Assembly: GCA_004764695.1 (NCBI GenBank)
Contig: SMSO01000008.1
Location: forward strand, 905,001 to 969,000
DNA: 64,000 bases
Source of the DNA: Schizochytrium sp. TIO01
Lineage: Eukaryota > Sar > Bigyra > Thraustochytrida > Thraustochytriidae
Direction: 5' to 3'
This document shows positions 54,848 to 64,000 of this stretch, piece by piece (positions within the stretch are counted from its first letter, which is position 1; each line of letters begins with the position of its first letter). The notes under the pieces are model-generated. The model saw nothing but the letters and a program-made list of their open reading frames with translations. It did no database searches and was not told the DNA's origin. Made by a program: the position numbers and the translations under genes.

Positions 54848-56947
54848 TTATTGAGCTTTGCGAGTAGCAATAGGTGCTGCGGGACTCGGGGGTGTAGGAA
54901 CATAGTCTGGGTGAAGCAGTTCTAAGGAGTCAACATTGTGTCTATCATCAGAACTAATCTTCTCGCTAGAGAGAAGAAGGTCTTCTTTCATAATTAAAGT
55001 GAAAAGTTCCGGGCTATGTCGACCAGTTGCGCTATTACCTTTAACAAGGCCGAGATCCTCCAGGTCACGTAGAGCAGGTTTCGGATCAAACATGTGCATG
55101 TTGTGAGGATATTTCTGCTCAAAGACATTCTTGCATTGAAGAATGATATCGTCCATAGTAGATGGAACATTTGGATTGTCTTGTTGAAGCTCGACAAGAG
55201 CGAGATAAACTACAGCAGCCTCCTTGGTAGCTTGGTCGAGAGCGTCTAAGCCAATACTGCCAATGCTTGCGGTACCTGATGCTACCACATTATCGAAGAA
55301 GAAAGCATTGGTTAATGAGCTGTAGTAGGCCCATGACATATACATTCGAGACAGGACACGGACAAGGTAGGAGCTTGAAGCAACCACACCAGCAACCCAG
55401 GCCGGTGAAGCGGAGAAGTCGTCGGCGAGCACAGGGACCATGACTGCAACGCCGATTGCTGACATGAGACCAAAACGCAGGCGGTCCATGACAGACATGT
55501 ATACCTGTTTCTCAGGGAAGAGAAGCTCAATGTCCGACATGGGTACATCACGGTACTGGCGGATATGTATGTTGGTTTTGTTGGCGTACTGAGGTAAAAG
55601 ATCACGATCATTACGACGAAAGCTCAGAGCAGTGTCTACTCCAATAACCTTTGGTGCGTTAGGTTTAGCCTCACGGTAAATGACCACCATGTCCTTGTAT
55701 GTAACTTCTTGGAGGGTAACATAAGTTAAAAGATTCCAAGGCGTGAATGCCTTCTCCGCGAGCGTGATGCGTGCAGCGACAGCTTGGTCAAGTGCAACGT
55801 CTTTAACAGTGGCGGTGCTACTCGACTGACGTTGCATACCTGTGACAGGATTTGCAACATGATCTACATCCGTTGCCGCAGGATGCTGTGCATTTACCCG
55901 TTCGGTGTTTGCAGCGTGTGAGTTGGCAACAGAGGTTTGCTCTGTGGGTTCTGATGGAAGCTGCACCGCTACATCGACTTTCTTATGCTCTGGGGCGGAG
56001 AGTTGTGAAATACGAAGGCGAAGCATGCGATCAAGAACGCCAAGTGTGCCTCTGTGAGCAGCTCGGGAGACCTTACCAAGTTGTGTGAGGACTTGCTGAG
56101 GTATATGTGACAAAGCGTTTTCCCCAAGCGGGCGTACAACTTCTGTTGTTCGCTCGATCGACGACCTCTGTAGCTCACGGATCTTGCGCCCTACAGCTCG
56201 GCTAAACAGAAGAAACTGCGCATGAAAGATTTGGTACATGATGAGAGCAGTTCTTCGGATGACTTCGTCCATTTTCTCGCCAAAGAATAACCGCGTGGTC
56301 CGGTCCATCCCGACACCGCGATGGAAAACAAGGGCGTAGTTTGCCTCTTTAGGCATCTTCACCTTGCCTTTGGCGTTATTTCCGCTAGTTGCCCATGCCG
56401 GATCTAGATATAACTTGTTGGCCACATTCTGTACAAGTTTGCCATCAAGTGTGCTCCAACGAACGCGCGTGGGGATAGAGAAGCCGTAGGAGTTATCTTT
56501 TGCGTACTTCCACTCTTCCTCAGATACCAAATGGTAGCCTCCCCTGCATAGATAATCAGCGAGGGAGTTAAGGAACCTGTCCTCGTCGGCTTTACCTGTT
56601 CCTGGGATGCGGTCGGGGTCTCGTGAAGTCAGAGATGGGTCAAACCCTGTGTCAAATTTTTCACACAGGTGATGTGCTTCTCCAAGAATGCGGCTGCCAA
56701 GGCGACCGTCAAGTCTTTTCATGAGGGTCTTGAACTCAGTTCTTCGATCTCCGCCAACCCATGCCAGATCTCCATTGGTTTCGCTGCGTTCTCGGAGTTG
56801 AGGTGGAACGAAAGGCACGAAGATGGGTTTGTCCATAGGTCTCCGTGTGGTGGCCGTGACATATCTCCATGACAAGAGATCTAGAAAAACTTCTTTTCGC
56901 GTGGCGATCTCGCGTCGCCGTCGACCGAGGAGTAGTTTGCTCGCCAT
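54848..56947 (-). CDS. TMEM143-like protein with DUF3754
   Basis: 699 residues from ATG 56945-56947. The N-terminus (MASKLLLGRRRREIATRK) is basic and could be a mitochondrial targeting signal. Residues about 60-250 include ALVFHRGVGMDRTTRLFFGEKMDEVI. A variable Ala/Ser-rich insert (about 310-380) follows, then HIRQYRDVPMSDIELLFPEKQVYMSVMDRLRFGL, the most conserved block of DUF3754. Two to three hydrophobic segments come next (AIGVAVMVPVLADDF, AWVAGVVASSSYLV, SLTNAFFF). TMEM143 is a mitochondrial membrane protein of unknown biochemical role; the same is inferred here. The start at 56957 would be a GTG and is not used. The ORF is intronless. Confidence 0.82.
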   Translation of the reverse strand: MASKLLLGRRRREIATRKEVFLDLLSWRYVTATTRRPMDKPIFVPFVPPQLRERSETNGDLAWVGGDRRTEFKTLMKRLDGRLGSRILGEAHHLCEKFDTGFDPSLTSRDPDRIPGTGKADEDRFLNSLADYLCRGGYHLVSEEEWKYAKDNSYGFSIPTRVRWSTLDGKLVQNVANKLYLDPAWATSGNNAKGKVKMPKEANYALVFHRGVGMDRTTRLFFGEKMDEVIRRTALIMYQIFHAQFLLFSRAVGRKIRELQRSSIERTTEVVRPLGENALSHIPQQVLTQLGKVSRAAHRGTLGVLDRMLRLRISQLSAPEHKKVDVAVQLPSEPTEQTSVANSHAANTERVNAQHPAATDVDHVANPVTGMQRQSSSTATVKDVALDQAVAARITLAEKAFTPWNLLTYVTLQEVTYKDMVVIYREAKPNAPKVIGVDTALSFRRNDRDLLPQYANKTNIHIRQYRDVPMSDIELLFPEKQVYMSVMDRLRFGLMSAIGVAVMVPVLADDFSASPAWVAGVVASSSYLVRVLSRMYMSWAYYSSLTNAFFFDNVVASGTASIGSIGLDALDQATKEAAVVYLALVELQQDNPNVPSTMDDIILQCKNVFEQKYPHNMHMFDPKPALRDLEDLGLVKGNSATGRHSPELFTLIMKEDLLLSSEKISSDDRHNVDSLELLHPDYVPTPPSPAAPIATRKAQ

Positions 56948-59294
56948 GGCGGTAGACACTGACTTTTGAGGTTTGCAGTAATTTTTGTCAAAACCTCAAG
57001 AAACAACTTAATCGATGAGGCTCTCACGAACTGGCCTCGGATGTCCACGAAACGTCTCAAGGACGTCTAATATCGTTGTGAGATTAATAAATGGGTGGCC
57101 TCGTCCCGGCTGAGACCTTTGAAAAGTTGTTTAGACCTGTCTGTGTAGGTAGATCAACACAGGTTGAGGTATATAAGATCCCCGGACGAAGTGAATGATG
57201 ATTCACTTTTGCTCAGGCTGATTCTGAGTGACACTACTAGTAATTTACTGTAACAACGTCCTAGTCACTTATGTAGTAGTAGTACCAAGGTAGGTAGTCT
57301 TTTGCGAATAATTTGGTCGAGAATCGCGAGGATTAGAATGCATATATATCAACTTCACTTCAAATTGGCGTGAAGATCAAATCAAACAGTTTCGATACCA
57401 ACTCTCAATACGAACGATAGAAGCTCTCGTGATGCAGGGAGTAGTGAAGCAACAGCGATAATATTAGGAGCCAAAGTATAAGGTGGGTGGGGCATGCAAG
57501 AAAAAGGTTCATGAAGTTGAGACTAGTGTAGACAGGACAAATTAGAAACACACAAACAGATTCATACAAACGAGAGCGATAGAGCGGGCAAAAACTTTGA
57601 GTATTTATCAAACTCTAGACTTTCATGCTTCATTTCCACATGAAATGACCAGATCGACTGAGAGAGGGTAGCGAGATGTGTAGCTTTCTTTAAAAGACTA
57701 CTTCTTTGTGCAACATACGTTCTCATTCTGCCGCTTCTGGTGAAAAGGCAGAATTGTCTTTTCTAACCAGGTCTTTAAATTAAGAGGTTTCTTCTCACAA
57801 TGATGACAGTACAGTCTCTAGAACGATGATTTACAATGGATCATAATTCGCTTTAGTCATGATCTGCATTCCCGGGTTCCCAAAGCCCAAGCTCCGAAAG
57901 ACTCAAGGTATCAACTAAGTGTTGTTGTGGGTGTTAAACATAGGAGGATTAAGACACAATCGTAGTACAATCGTAGTAAGTACTACGTAGACGGCGCATA
58001 CGAAGGTATTCCTAGGTGGTAACTATTTCTCCACTAGCCAAGTACACACCATACATTATAACTATGCTGACAATCTGCTTGATTTGATTTAGATTCTTCA
58101 AAATAAGGATATGATAATATGCTAAGCATTTGGAATAGTGCAAGCCACCTCGGAGCTATTGTGGCTGCACAACAACCCGGTTGCTGCTTTCTATTCTGCT
58201 ATTGAAGCTTAATCTGGCTGTCAAGGTCACCTCATGTTTTTGGTACAGAACTGTTGTGCTTGGGCTTCATTGATAATACAATTCAACGTTCGCCTACATG
58301 AAGGTTATGCAACTTTCATGTCCTCTTTTGGCTTTCACATCATTTACATTGAATAAAATGAAGCTATCCTTGCTCCTGTCATTGCCTATCATGGTATATA
58401 CTTCTTCTTATCTCTCGTTGATTATGATATCCACCTTCCGAGAAGTTTGTGTTTTGATTGTATTAACTACGCTCGTCGTCCCGTTTGCTAAGTTACTGGT
58501 TCAATCAATTCGATGCCTCCCATATTGAATTAGGTCATCCCTAAACCTTCATTCGTTATGACTTATCTATGCCGTCGGTTGTTTTGCAGGGAGGTTAGTC
58601 TTTTCCTTTTCTTCTAGAGCAACTCTTGAAATCCCGAATGGCATTTGTACTTATGTAGCACCTTCAGATCTTATAAATAGTGCTATTACTACCTTGTACT
58701 TTTTATTCTTATTCTACCCTAAAAATGATTTCTTCGACTCGAGTTTATTTCATTTCTGTTTAACAAAGAAAACAACACCAGTGGCCAAGCTATCTTTAAA
58801 ACAAGTTGTACAATTCGATCAGTTGGCCCATCAATTAGGGAGCTGCAGTGGCGGTTCTGAAAGGCACAGACGTCAATTTTCACAGTCGATCATCTTAGCT
58901 CTTGGTCAATCCAAACTTACTTCGCCTCCAGTAAATACGGCTTATTCATTCTCCAGAGGGGTACTAACCACCACGATCTCTCTCTCACAATGCTGCAGCA
59001 ATTGCTTTCTGCACAACCCATTTTACATTCCGTTCCATCTTTAATTAGAACGATATGAACGTCGTTCCGTATGGTTCTTCCATATCAATTTAGCATGGCG
59101 CTCTCTCACCATCCATCCGCTCACCCTCGCGTTGCTATTCTGCGCAAATCCATGAGTCAGCTGTGGCAGTAGCTAAGTGTTCTTCCAATGCCCCCTCTTT
59201 ACGTTGTTTATAATAGAGACCACGCTCCATAGGGGGTACACTGGGAGAGGGCGCCGTGTTTGGAGTCTGCTGCAGCAATCGATGTGGCATATGT

Positions 59295-59318
59295 GTCAGT
59301 CAGTCAGTCAGTCAGTCA
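59295..59318. repeat. (CAGT)n microsatellite
   Basis: About six perfect CAGT units. Confidence 0.9.
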
Positions 59319-60230
59319 CTGAGTGGGCAGTAGTTATTTGAGGCCCGAAAGGCTCTTCTTCAATGAACGAAGCCTCTTCTGCGAAGTCAGCTGTGAGTTC
59401 CTTCAATAACAAGAGGCTGTCCGGAGGCTTTTCTTTCTCTGGAGCTAGCTCGAACGGGTGAAGAGAATGAGGGCGGCAGCACCGCAAGTGGGTTATAGGC
59501 CCGCAAGTGGGTTATAGGAGAATACTCTACTGTAGGGAGGCTGTATAAGTCACTTTGGGGCCGCTGCGCTAGTTGGCTTATGGAGCAGTGAGCGCATTTG
59601 CTTTGCTCTCTTTCTGGTCCAACAAAGCGCTGCGAGGGTGAAACAAGAGCGGCGTCGAGCATAATTACGAGGCGTGCCAGCGAAAGCGAAGAGCGTGACT
59701 CTGGCCGCTGAGCTTGAGCAGCTTGGAGGACACCTTCGCCGAGAAGAAGCAGCTTCGAGCAACCTGAATCGTCGCTCCAGAATGAACGAAGGCTCAACTA
59801 CTAAAGGAGGTAAAGTATTTTTTTTTACGTATGTTTTTCATCGCAAAGAATTCTTTCTGATGTACTACAATGTATTTCTATTTATTTATCTGCATTCATT
59901 CCTCGCTATCGCTGACAGCTGCATTCGTTCTAAAGCAGGCTGGACCACCGCACCCTCCACGAGAGAGCGAGTGAGAGAGCGAGCACTCCCTTCTGCCATG
60001 TGATAAATGCGTCGGCAAAGGCTCTTTTCCGCATTGAGAGGTTTCTGTTCTCCTTTCGTTTGCCTCATTGATTATTGTGGTGTTTATCGTTGTTTGTGTC
60101 TGTGTTTAGTTGTTTACTAAAGGCTCTTTATCTCTGTTTGTCCACTGTATGGTGTTGGTTTGTTCTATAGTGCGGATTGTTTTCTCCATTGTTTCGCTTG
60201 GAGCTATAGTGGTTTATTCTGTGTTGCATA

Positions 60231-60274
60231 CATAAATAAAATAAATAAACAAATAAATAAATAAGTAAGTAAAT
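60231..60274. repeat. (AAAT)n-(AAGT)n repeat
   Basis: A degenerate AAAT array ending in AAGT units, about 250 bp upstream of the mS26-like ATG. Confidence 0.85.
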
Positions 60275-60525
60275 CAGTCATTTGGAGATTGTTTGTTTTC
60301 TCCTCTGCAGCTGACGGCCGCGAGCGCAAAGAAGAGGAAAGCGAGCGCAGAGACCTCGAACCAAAGCAAGCCGGCAGCGTCGCCTTCCTGGACTGTGCGG
60401 AAGCCTGATCCGGCCTATCTCTGTTGAGTCCGCGCCCGCGTGCTTTCTTCGCTCTCCTTCTTTGCTTTCGACTCGCCTTTCATTGGCGCTTGCTTTGCTT
60501 GGTCATCCATCCTCATCTCGCGACC

Positions 60526-61428
60526 ATGATGCAGGCACGCGTGGTGAACTCTGCTCTTCGCTCCCGCACCCCTTCGTGGCGTACCTCGGGTGTTCTTTCC
60601 TCCACGGTGATCCCGTCGCTCTCAAACTTGAGCTCCGGCGGCGCCTTGGCGAACAATGACTCCTTGGTCGCCATGAGCTCCGTCATGCGCTCCATCAAGT
60701 CCAACTCCGGCCGCTTCATGAGCACCTCTGCGTCAGGCAATGGTGGCGAAGGCGAGGACAGCGAGGATGCTGAGGCTCGCTTGAAGGCGGAAGCTGAGCG
60801 TCTTCTTGCAGCTAAGAAGGAGTCAGAGTTGGCTCGCTTCGAGGCCGAGCGCGAGGCGTACAAAGTGGAGATGACCAAGCTCCGCAAGGTATGGAAAGAA
60901 GAGACCATGCGTAGCGTCCAAGCGCAGCTTAAGGACCGCGAGGAGCGTATTCGCAGGGGTGTGGATCGCCAGAAGGCCGAGGAGGATGCCTTCAAGGCTG
61001 AACAGGCCAAGGCTCTCGCAGAGCGCACCTCGCTGGAGCTGAGCGCTCTCGAGGTGTACCGTGAGACGTACGAGAAGGAACTCAATGAGAGACGTGCCCT
61101 TAAGATCGAGAAACGCCAGGAGGTCCTTGAGAAGCTTCGCAAGCGACAGGCTGAGGAGGAGGAGAGGAAGCAGGCCATGCTTGAGGCACTTGCGAATGAG
61201 GCGCACTTGTGGTTTACGAAGGAGGACTTGGTGAACGGCAGTCTTGACGAGAAACTGAGGGAGAGGCTTGTGAAGATCCAGCCCATCACCGCATCGTGGC
61301 AGAACGCCCTCCCAAAACACCACCACGACGATGCCAAGATGTTCATCACGGACGACTCAGAGATGATCTTCGATGAGGAGCTCCTCGAGGAGGCTATGCG
61401 TGCCGAGTCCACGGGACGTCTCGGGTAA
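60526..61428 (+). CDS. Mitochondrial coiled-coil protein, mS26-like
   Basis: 300 residues from ATG 60526 (a second ATG follows). Residues 1-65 are rich in Ser, Arg and Ala with few acids (MMQARVVNSALRSRTPSWRT), a strong mitochondrial presequence profile ending near RFMSTSA. The rest, 75-245, is a single charged coiled coil (AEAERLLAAKKESELARFEAERE...). Near its end, EALANEAHLWFTKEDLVNGS resembles the LQEEVKNFITRENLE-type motif at the C-terminus of mitochondrial ribosomal protein mS26 (MRPS26). The match is short, so mS26 is an inference; any mitochondrial coiled-coil protein is possible. The tail is acidic (DDSEMIFDEELLEEAM). Codon use is GC-richer than in neighbours, suggesting high expression. 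Confidence 0.6.
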   Translation: MMQARVVNSALRSRTPSWRTSGVLSSTVIPSLSNLSSGGALANNDSLVAMSSVMRSIKSNSGRFMSTSASGNGGEGEDSEDAEARLKAEAERLLAAKKESELARFEAEREAYKVEMTKLRKVWKEETMRSVQAQLKDREERIRRGVDRQKAEEDAFKAEQAKALAERTSLELSALEVYRETYEKELNERRALKIEKRQEVLEKLRKRQAEEEERKQAMLEALANEAHLWFTKEDLVNGSLDEKLRERLVKIQPITASWQNALPKHHHDDAKMFITDDSEMIFDEELLEEAMRAESTGRLG

Positions 61429-61469
61429 ATAAAAGGCCGGAGCTGCGCGAGAGGAAGCTCACAAACCTT

Positions 61470-61563
61470 CTTACTTACCTACCTACCTACCTACCCACCT
61501 ACGTACTTACTTACTTACCTACTTACTTACTACTTACCGATCGACCGACCGACCTACTTACCT
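61470..61563. repeat. Degenerate TTAC/CTAC tetranucleotide array
   Basis: About 94 bp of CTAC, TTAC and GACC units, about 40 bp downstream of the mS26-like stop, so probably within its 3' UTR. Confidence 0.9.
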
Positions 61564-62382
61564 TTCTACATGCCTGCTGCTGGCTGCTCCCATGTCTTGT
61601 TATTCTCGTGCGGGTCTCCGTGACCTCCACGCCAAGGGCAAGTGCGATCTAAGCCGTCACTCTTTCCTTTGTTGCTTGTCTGCTTCCTGTGTCTCCAGGT
61701 TTTATCTCGTCCGTTCGCTACTATTCGCCCTTTCCCATTCGCCACTCGGCAACTCCTTCGGTGTTCTGGTTATTGCTCCTCTTCAAATGCTCAGACGTAT
61801 TGGCCCGCCCTTATTACTGCACTGATGATTGATTGATAATCTCGCTTGAAGCTCATCCGAATGACTGAATTTTGTTTTGTCATATTCGGACACTCACTGA
61901 TCCACCCATAGCTTGCTTTCTTCTTCGTTTTCTGCTTGGCATCCTTATTTTGCAAAGGCATGAAAGGATTTATTGCAGGGTTTGATAAATGCTCTTATGC
62001 GAGCATCTATATTGTTCTCATTGCCATTCAGCAACAATCACACTTGAGAGGAATTCAAATCAATGTGCATCTTCGCTGTGCAAAATGCTTCATTCAATGT
62101 CGTAATCACCAAGATGGCAATCAATATTACGGGAATTATTGCATCTTCTGTGCTGACGAGCAAAAGGAGAACCAAGTTTCTTCTTCATTTTGAATGTTCA
62201 GAATAAGGAGGGGTGCCCTAAGGCGACTGAACCAAAAACGCACAATCGTGTGTGGAGAAATACAAATGAGCGAAACGATGACCACGAGGCAGAAAGTAAC
62301 CCTTCATAGCAAAAAAAATAGAAAATAGAAAAAACACTTTAAAACGAGCGAGTCTCTCATGAGGTAGACTGCTCGCATAAAC

Positions 62383-62406
62383 GATGATGATGATGATGAT
62401 GATGAT
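62383..62406. repeat. (GAT)n trinucleotide repeat
   Basis: Eight perfect GAT units in the convergent intergenic region. Confidence 0.9.
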
Positions 62407-62671
62407 AACGATACCTTTGCATGAGTCTTATCCGTTCCCTCGCCCCCCTTGTTCAACAACTAGCTGAATTCGCAGTGTGTCTTGATGTTAGATTCCATAC
62501 CGTTTGAGTGGCCACAGCATTTTCTGTCTGCATAAAAACAGGAAAAGGGTAATGAGCGATTTTACCGTCTGTCAAAAACGAAAATGACGTCGTTTGGAAA
62601 GTGCTAGATCAAGAAAAAAGAAATTCATAACTTTTAGACTAGTTTACTTTTCTTGAATATTTTCATAAACT

Positions 62672-64000
62672 TTATTTGCTACCATCATGATTATTTGCAG
62701 ACGTGGCTCCGCCCGTAGATTGATGAGTTGGCACGCCGATGAAATTACGGTCTACAGCACGTAAAAAACGAGCACGATAGCTATTCGGATCAATCACAGT
62801 AGGTTCAAGTTGGCCAGCTATCATACCAGCGCGCTTTACATTGGACTCAATCATCTTGTGAAGATTGTATACTTGCAAAAAGTCAATGATACCAACCTGC
62901 AATACCGGATTAGACCCATCATCTCCAGACGTCTCGCAACTCTCACAATTGCCATCATCATCACCACACTCCTCGAGACTCCTGTCACGAGAAGGAATTC
63001 CAAGCAGCAACGAGTAGTCCACAATCTCCTCGCGCTCAAGAAATTCAGTATCTCTTTCAACAGTTTCCCGAAGCTCACGTTTCGCTCCTTGAGTCAATGA
63101 TAATGGAACTCCATTTGTATACGCACGAAAGTTACGATCTAACAACACTTCACCTTTCTTTGGAGCAACCACCAAACGATTGCGAAAGTTGCCTTTTAAA
63201 TCAAATTTTGCTTCGTACAACTCATCAGGAGGGAAAAGGTTTTCCATAATAATGTAATGCGTCTTTGAAGCTTGACGCTCGGTGGTCGGTGCTGTCGTAG
63301 TTGTTGCTGCGCTAGATTCCTTCTCGGCAATACTGCCTGTCACAGAAGCCCCGGACGCTGGCACATGGTCTCCTGCTGCTGAAGCAAGGTCTGATAGATT
63401 TCCAGATGCGCCCCCGCCAACCTCGTCCTCCACACCCGCAGTAACGCTGCGGCGCAAACCCGACGTACCTGAAATCAGTTTCTTTGTGTCTGTTGCAGCA
63501 GCTGCCGCAGCAGAGGATGACGCCACAGGTCGCACAATACCAATCTCCCCCTTGGCTCGTTTCGCCGAGAAACTCGCTGATGAAGTCTCCGCACTCGCAA
63601 GGCCGCCAACAGTGGGAGTGAGTCGAGGAAGTAGTTGAGATGAAGGTTGATCCTCGCAGGTAGCATTTGTACCGACTGTGGAAATACTATCATCCTTCTC
63701 AAAACTCTTGGCATCAGCTCCAGCAAGCAGATCCAACGCGGAGTCAACAAGTGGATCTGATTGGTTCTTGCTTGAGGCAGTGGAATCTGGAGTGCCCGCG
63801 TCATCACGAGGTGGCGCCAAGGTCACTCGGCGGATTGCCTTACGAGGGCCCAAGGGTGGCGTTGGCGGAGCCTGCAGAACACGGAGAGCCTCCGCTGCGC
63901 GCTCGCCAGAAGAACCCAGAGGCGAGTCTGTTTGCCGTCGTAAAGAGTCGGACCCGGAGGATGGTTCACTTCGAGTCGAAATTTCCTTAGAAAATGCTTG
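62672..64000 (-). CDS. PIKfyve/Fab1-like phosphoinositide kinase, C-terminal part
   Basis: Minus strand, open through the right edge, so only the last 442 residues are visible. The C-lobe is clear: IIMENLFPPDELYEAKFDLKGN, VLLDRNF, ERDTEFL, IVDYSLLLGI, VGIIDFLQVYNLHKMIE and PTVIDPNSYRARFLRAVDRNF. VLLDRNF, a short DYSLLLGI-to-GIIDF gap and the VP end fit PIKfyve/Fab1 (PI3P 5-kinase) better than type I PIP5K; PIKfyve makes PI(3,5)P2 on endosomes. About 245 residues before IIMENLF are Ser/Ala/Thr-rich low complexity, where the N-lobe should be, so the N-lobe strands carrying the ATP-binding Lys must lie further upstream beyond the window. Confidence 0.85.
   Translation of the reverse strand, partial: QAFSKEISTRSEPSSGSDSLRRQTDSPLGSSGERAAEALRVLQAPPTPPLGPRKAIRRVTLAPPRDDAGTPDSTASSKNQSDPLVDSALDLLAGADAKSFEKDDSISTVGTNATCEDQPSSQLLPRLTPTVGGLASAETSSASFSAKRAKGEIGIVRPVASSSAAAAAATDTKKLISGTSGLRRSVTAGVEDEVGGGASGNLSDLASAAGDHVPASGASVTGSIAEKESSAATTTTAPTTERQASKTHYIIMENLFPPDELYEAKFDLKGNFRNRLVVAPKKGEVLLDRNFRAYTNGVPLSLTQGAKRELRETVERDTEFLEREEIVDYSLLLGIPSRDRSLEECGDDDGNCESCETSGDDGSNPVLQVGIIDFLQVYNLHKMIESNVKRAGMIAGQLEPTVIDPNSYRARFLRAVDRNFIGVPTHQSTGGATSANNHDGSK

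Larger units (their letters stand above)
56948..60525. other. 3.6-kb gene-free stretch
   Basis: AT-rich up to about 59200, then mixed. It holds short CAGT and AAAT repeats (59295-59318, 60231-60274) and a direct 18-bp duplication near 59482-59518. Frames near 58298-59044 and 59387-59797 have no motif or splice context. The 3' part serves as the promoter of the mS26-like gene. Confidence 0.5.
61429..62671. terminator. Convergent 3' region between mS26-like gene and PIPK
   Basis: About 1.24 kb without a gene. aaataaaagg overlaps the mS26-like stop and may be its polyadenylation signal. It carries a degenerate TTAC/CTAC repeat (61470-61563) and a (GAT)n tract (62383-62406). Confidence 0.45.

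Noticed and set aside
58298..59044. Two hydrophobic plus-strand frames
   Set aside because: AT-rich chance frames without motif, signal peptide logic or splice sites.

Overview
This is nuclear DNA of a protist. Canonical GT-AG introns, a pan-eukaryotic gene set (AP-2 mu, HAT1, TAF6, Timeless, a small TIM chaperone, RhoGAP, phosphoinositide kinase) and a giant membrane-anchored calpain exclude bacteria and argue against animals. Most large genes are single open frames; the six introns I could place are short (87-198 nt). This architecture suggests a compact stramenopile genome, and a labyrinthulomycete/thraustochytrid is my best guess, but the lineage is an inference and not proven by the sequence.

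Layout. 1-18 kb is gene-dense: a Gln-rich protein (cut by the left edge), a nuclease-like plus kinase-like fusion protein, an orphan, a PAN/apple-like membrane protein sharing a 208-bp divergent promoter with the AP-2 mu subunit, HAT1, and a 2322-residue TML/DEK1-type calpain. From 17.9 to about 31.6 kb lies a roughly 13.6-kb gene desert packed with microsatellites. 31.6-42 kb is sparse: a spliced LACTB2-like metallo-hydrolase, a broken ankyrin-like gene, a RhoGAP, possible retroelement debris and a small TPR protein. 42.6-57 kb is dense again: TAF6, a Tim10-like chaperone, a METTL21-like methyltransferase, a secreted Cys-rich protein, Timeless and a TMEM143-like (DUF3754) protein. 57-64 kb holds a 3.6-kb empty stretch, a mitochondrial mS26-like coiled-coil protein, and the C-terminal part of a PIKfyve/Fab1-like kinase running off the right edge.

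The genes do not form a pathway. They are mostly housekeeping: endocytosis (AP-2 mu, PIPK), chromatin and transcription (HAT1, TAF6), replication fork protection (Timeless), mitochondria (Tim10, mS26-like, TMEM143-like). The accessory-looking genes are the nuclease/kinase fusion near the left edge, the PAN-like and Cys-rich surface or secreted proteins, and the ankyrin relic. Several longest open frames start at a non-ATG codon or inside an intron; I corrected starts and exon joins by reading conserved residues and splice sites. No tRNA, rRNA or CRISPR was found.
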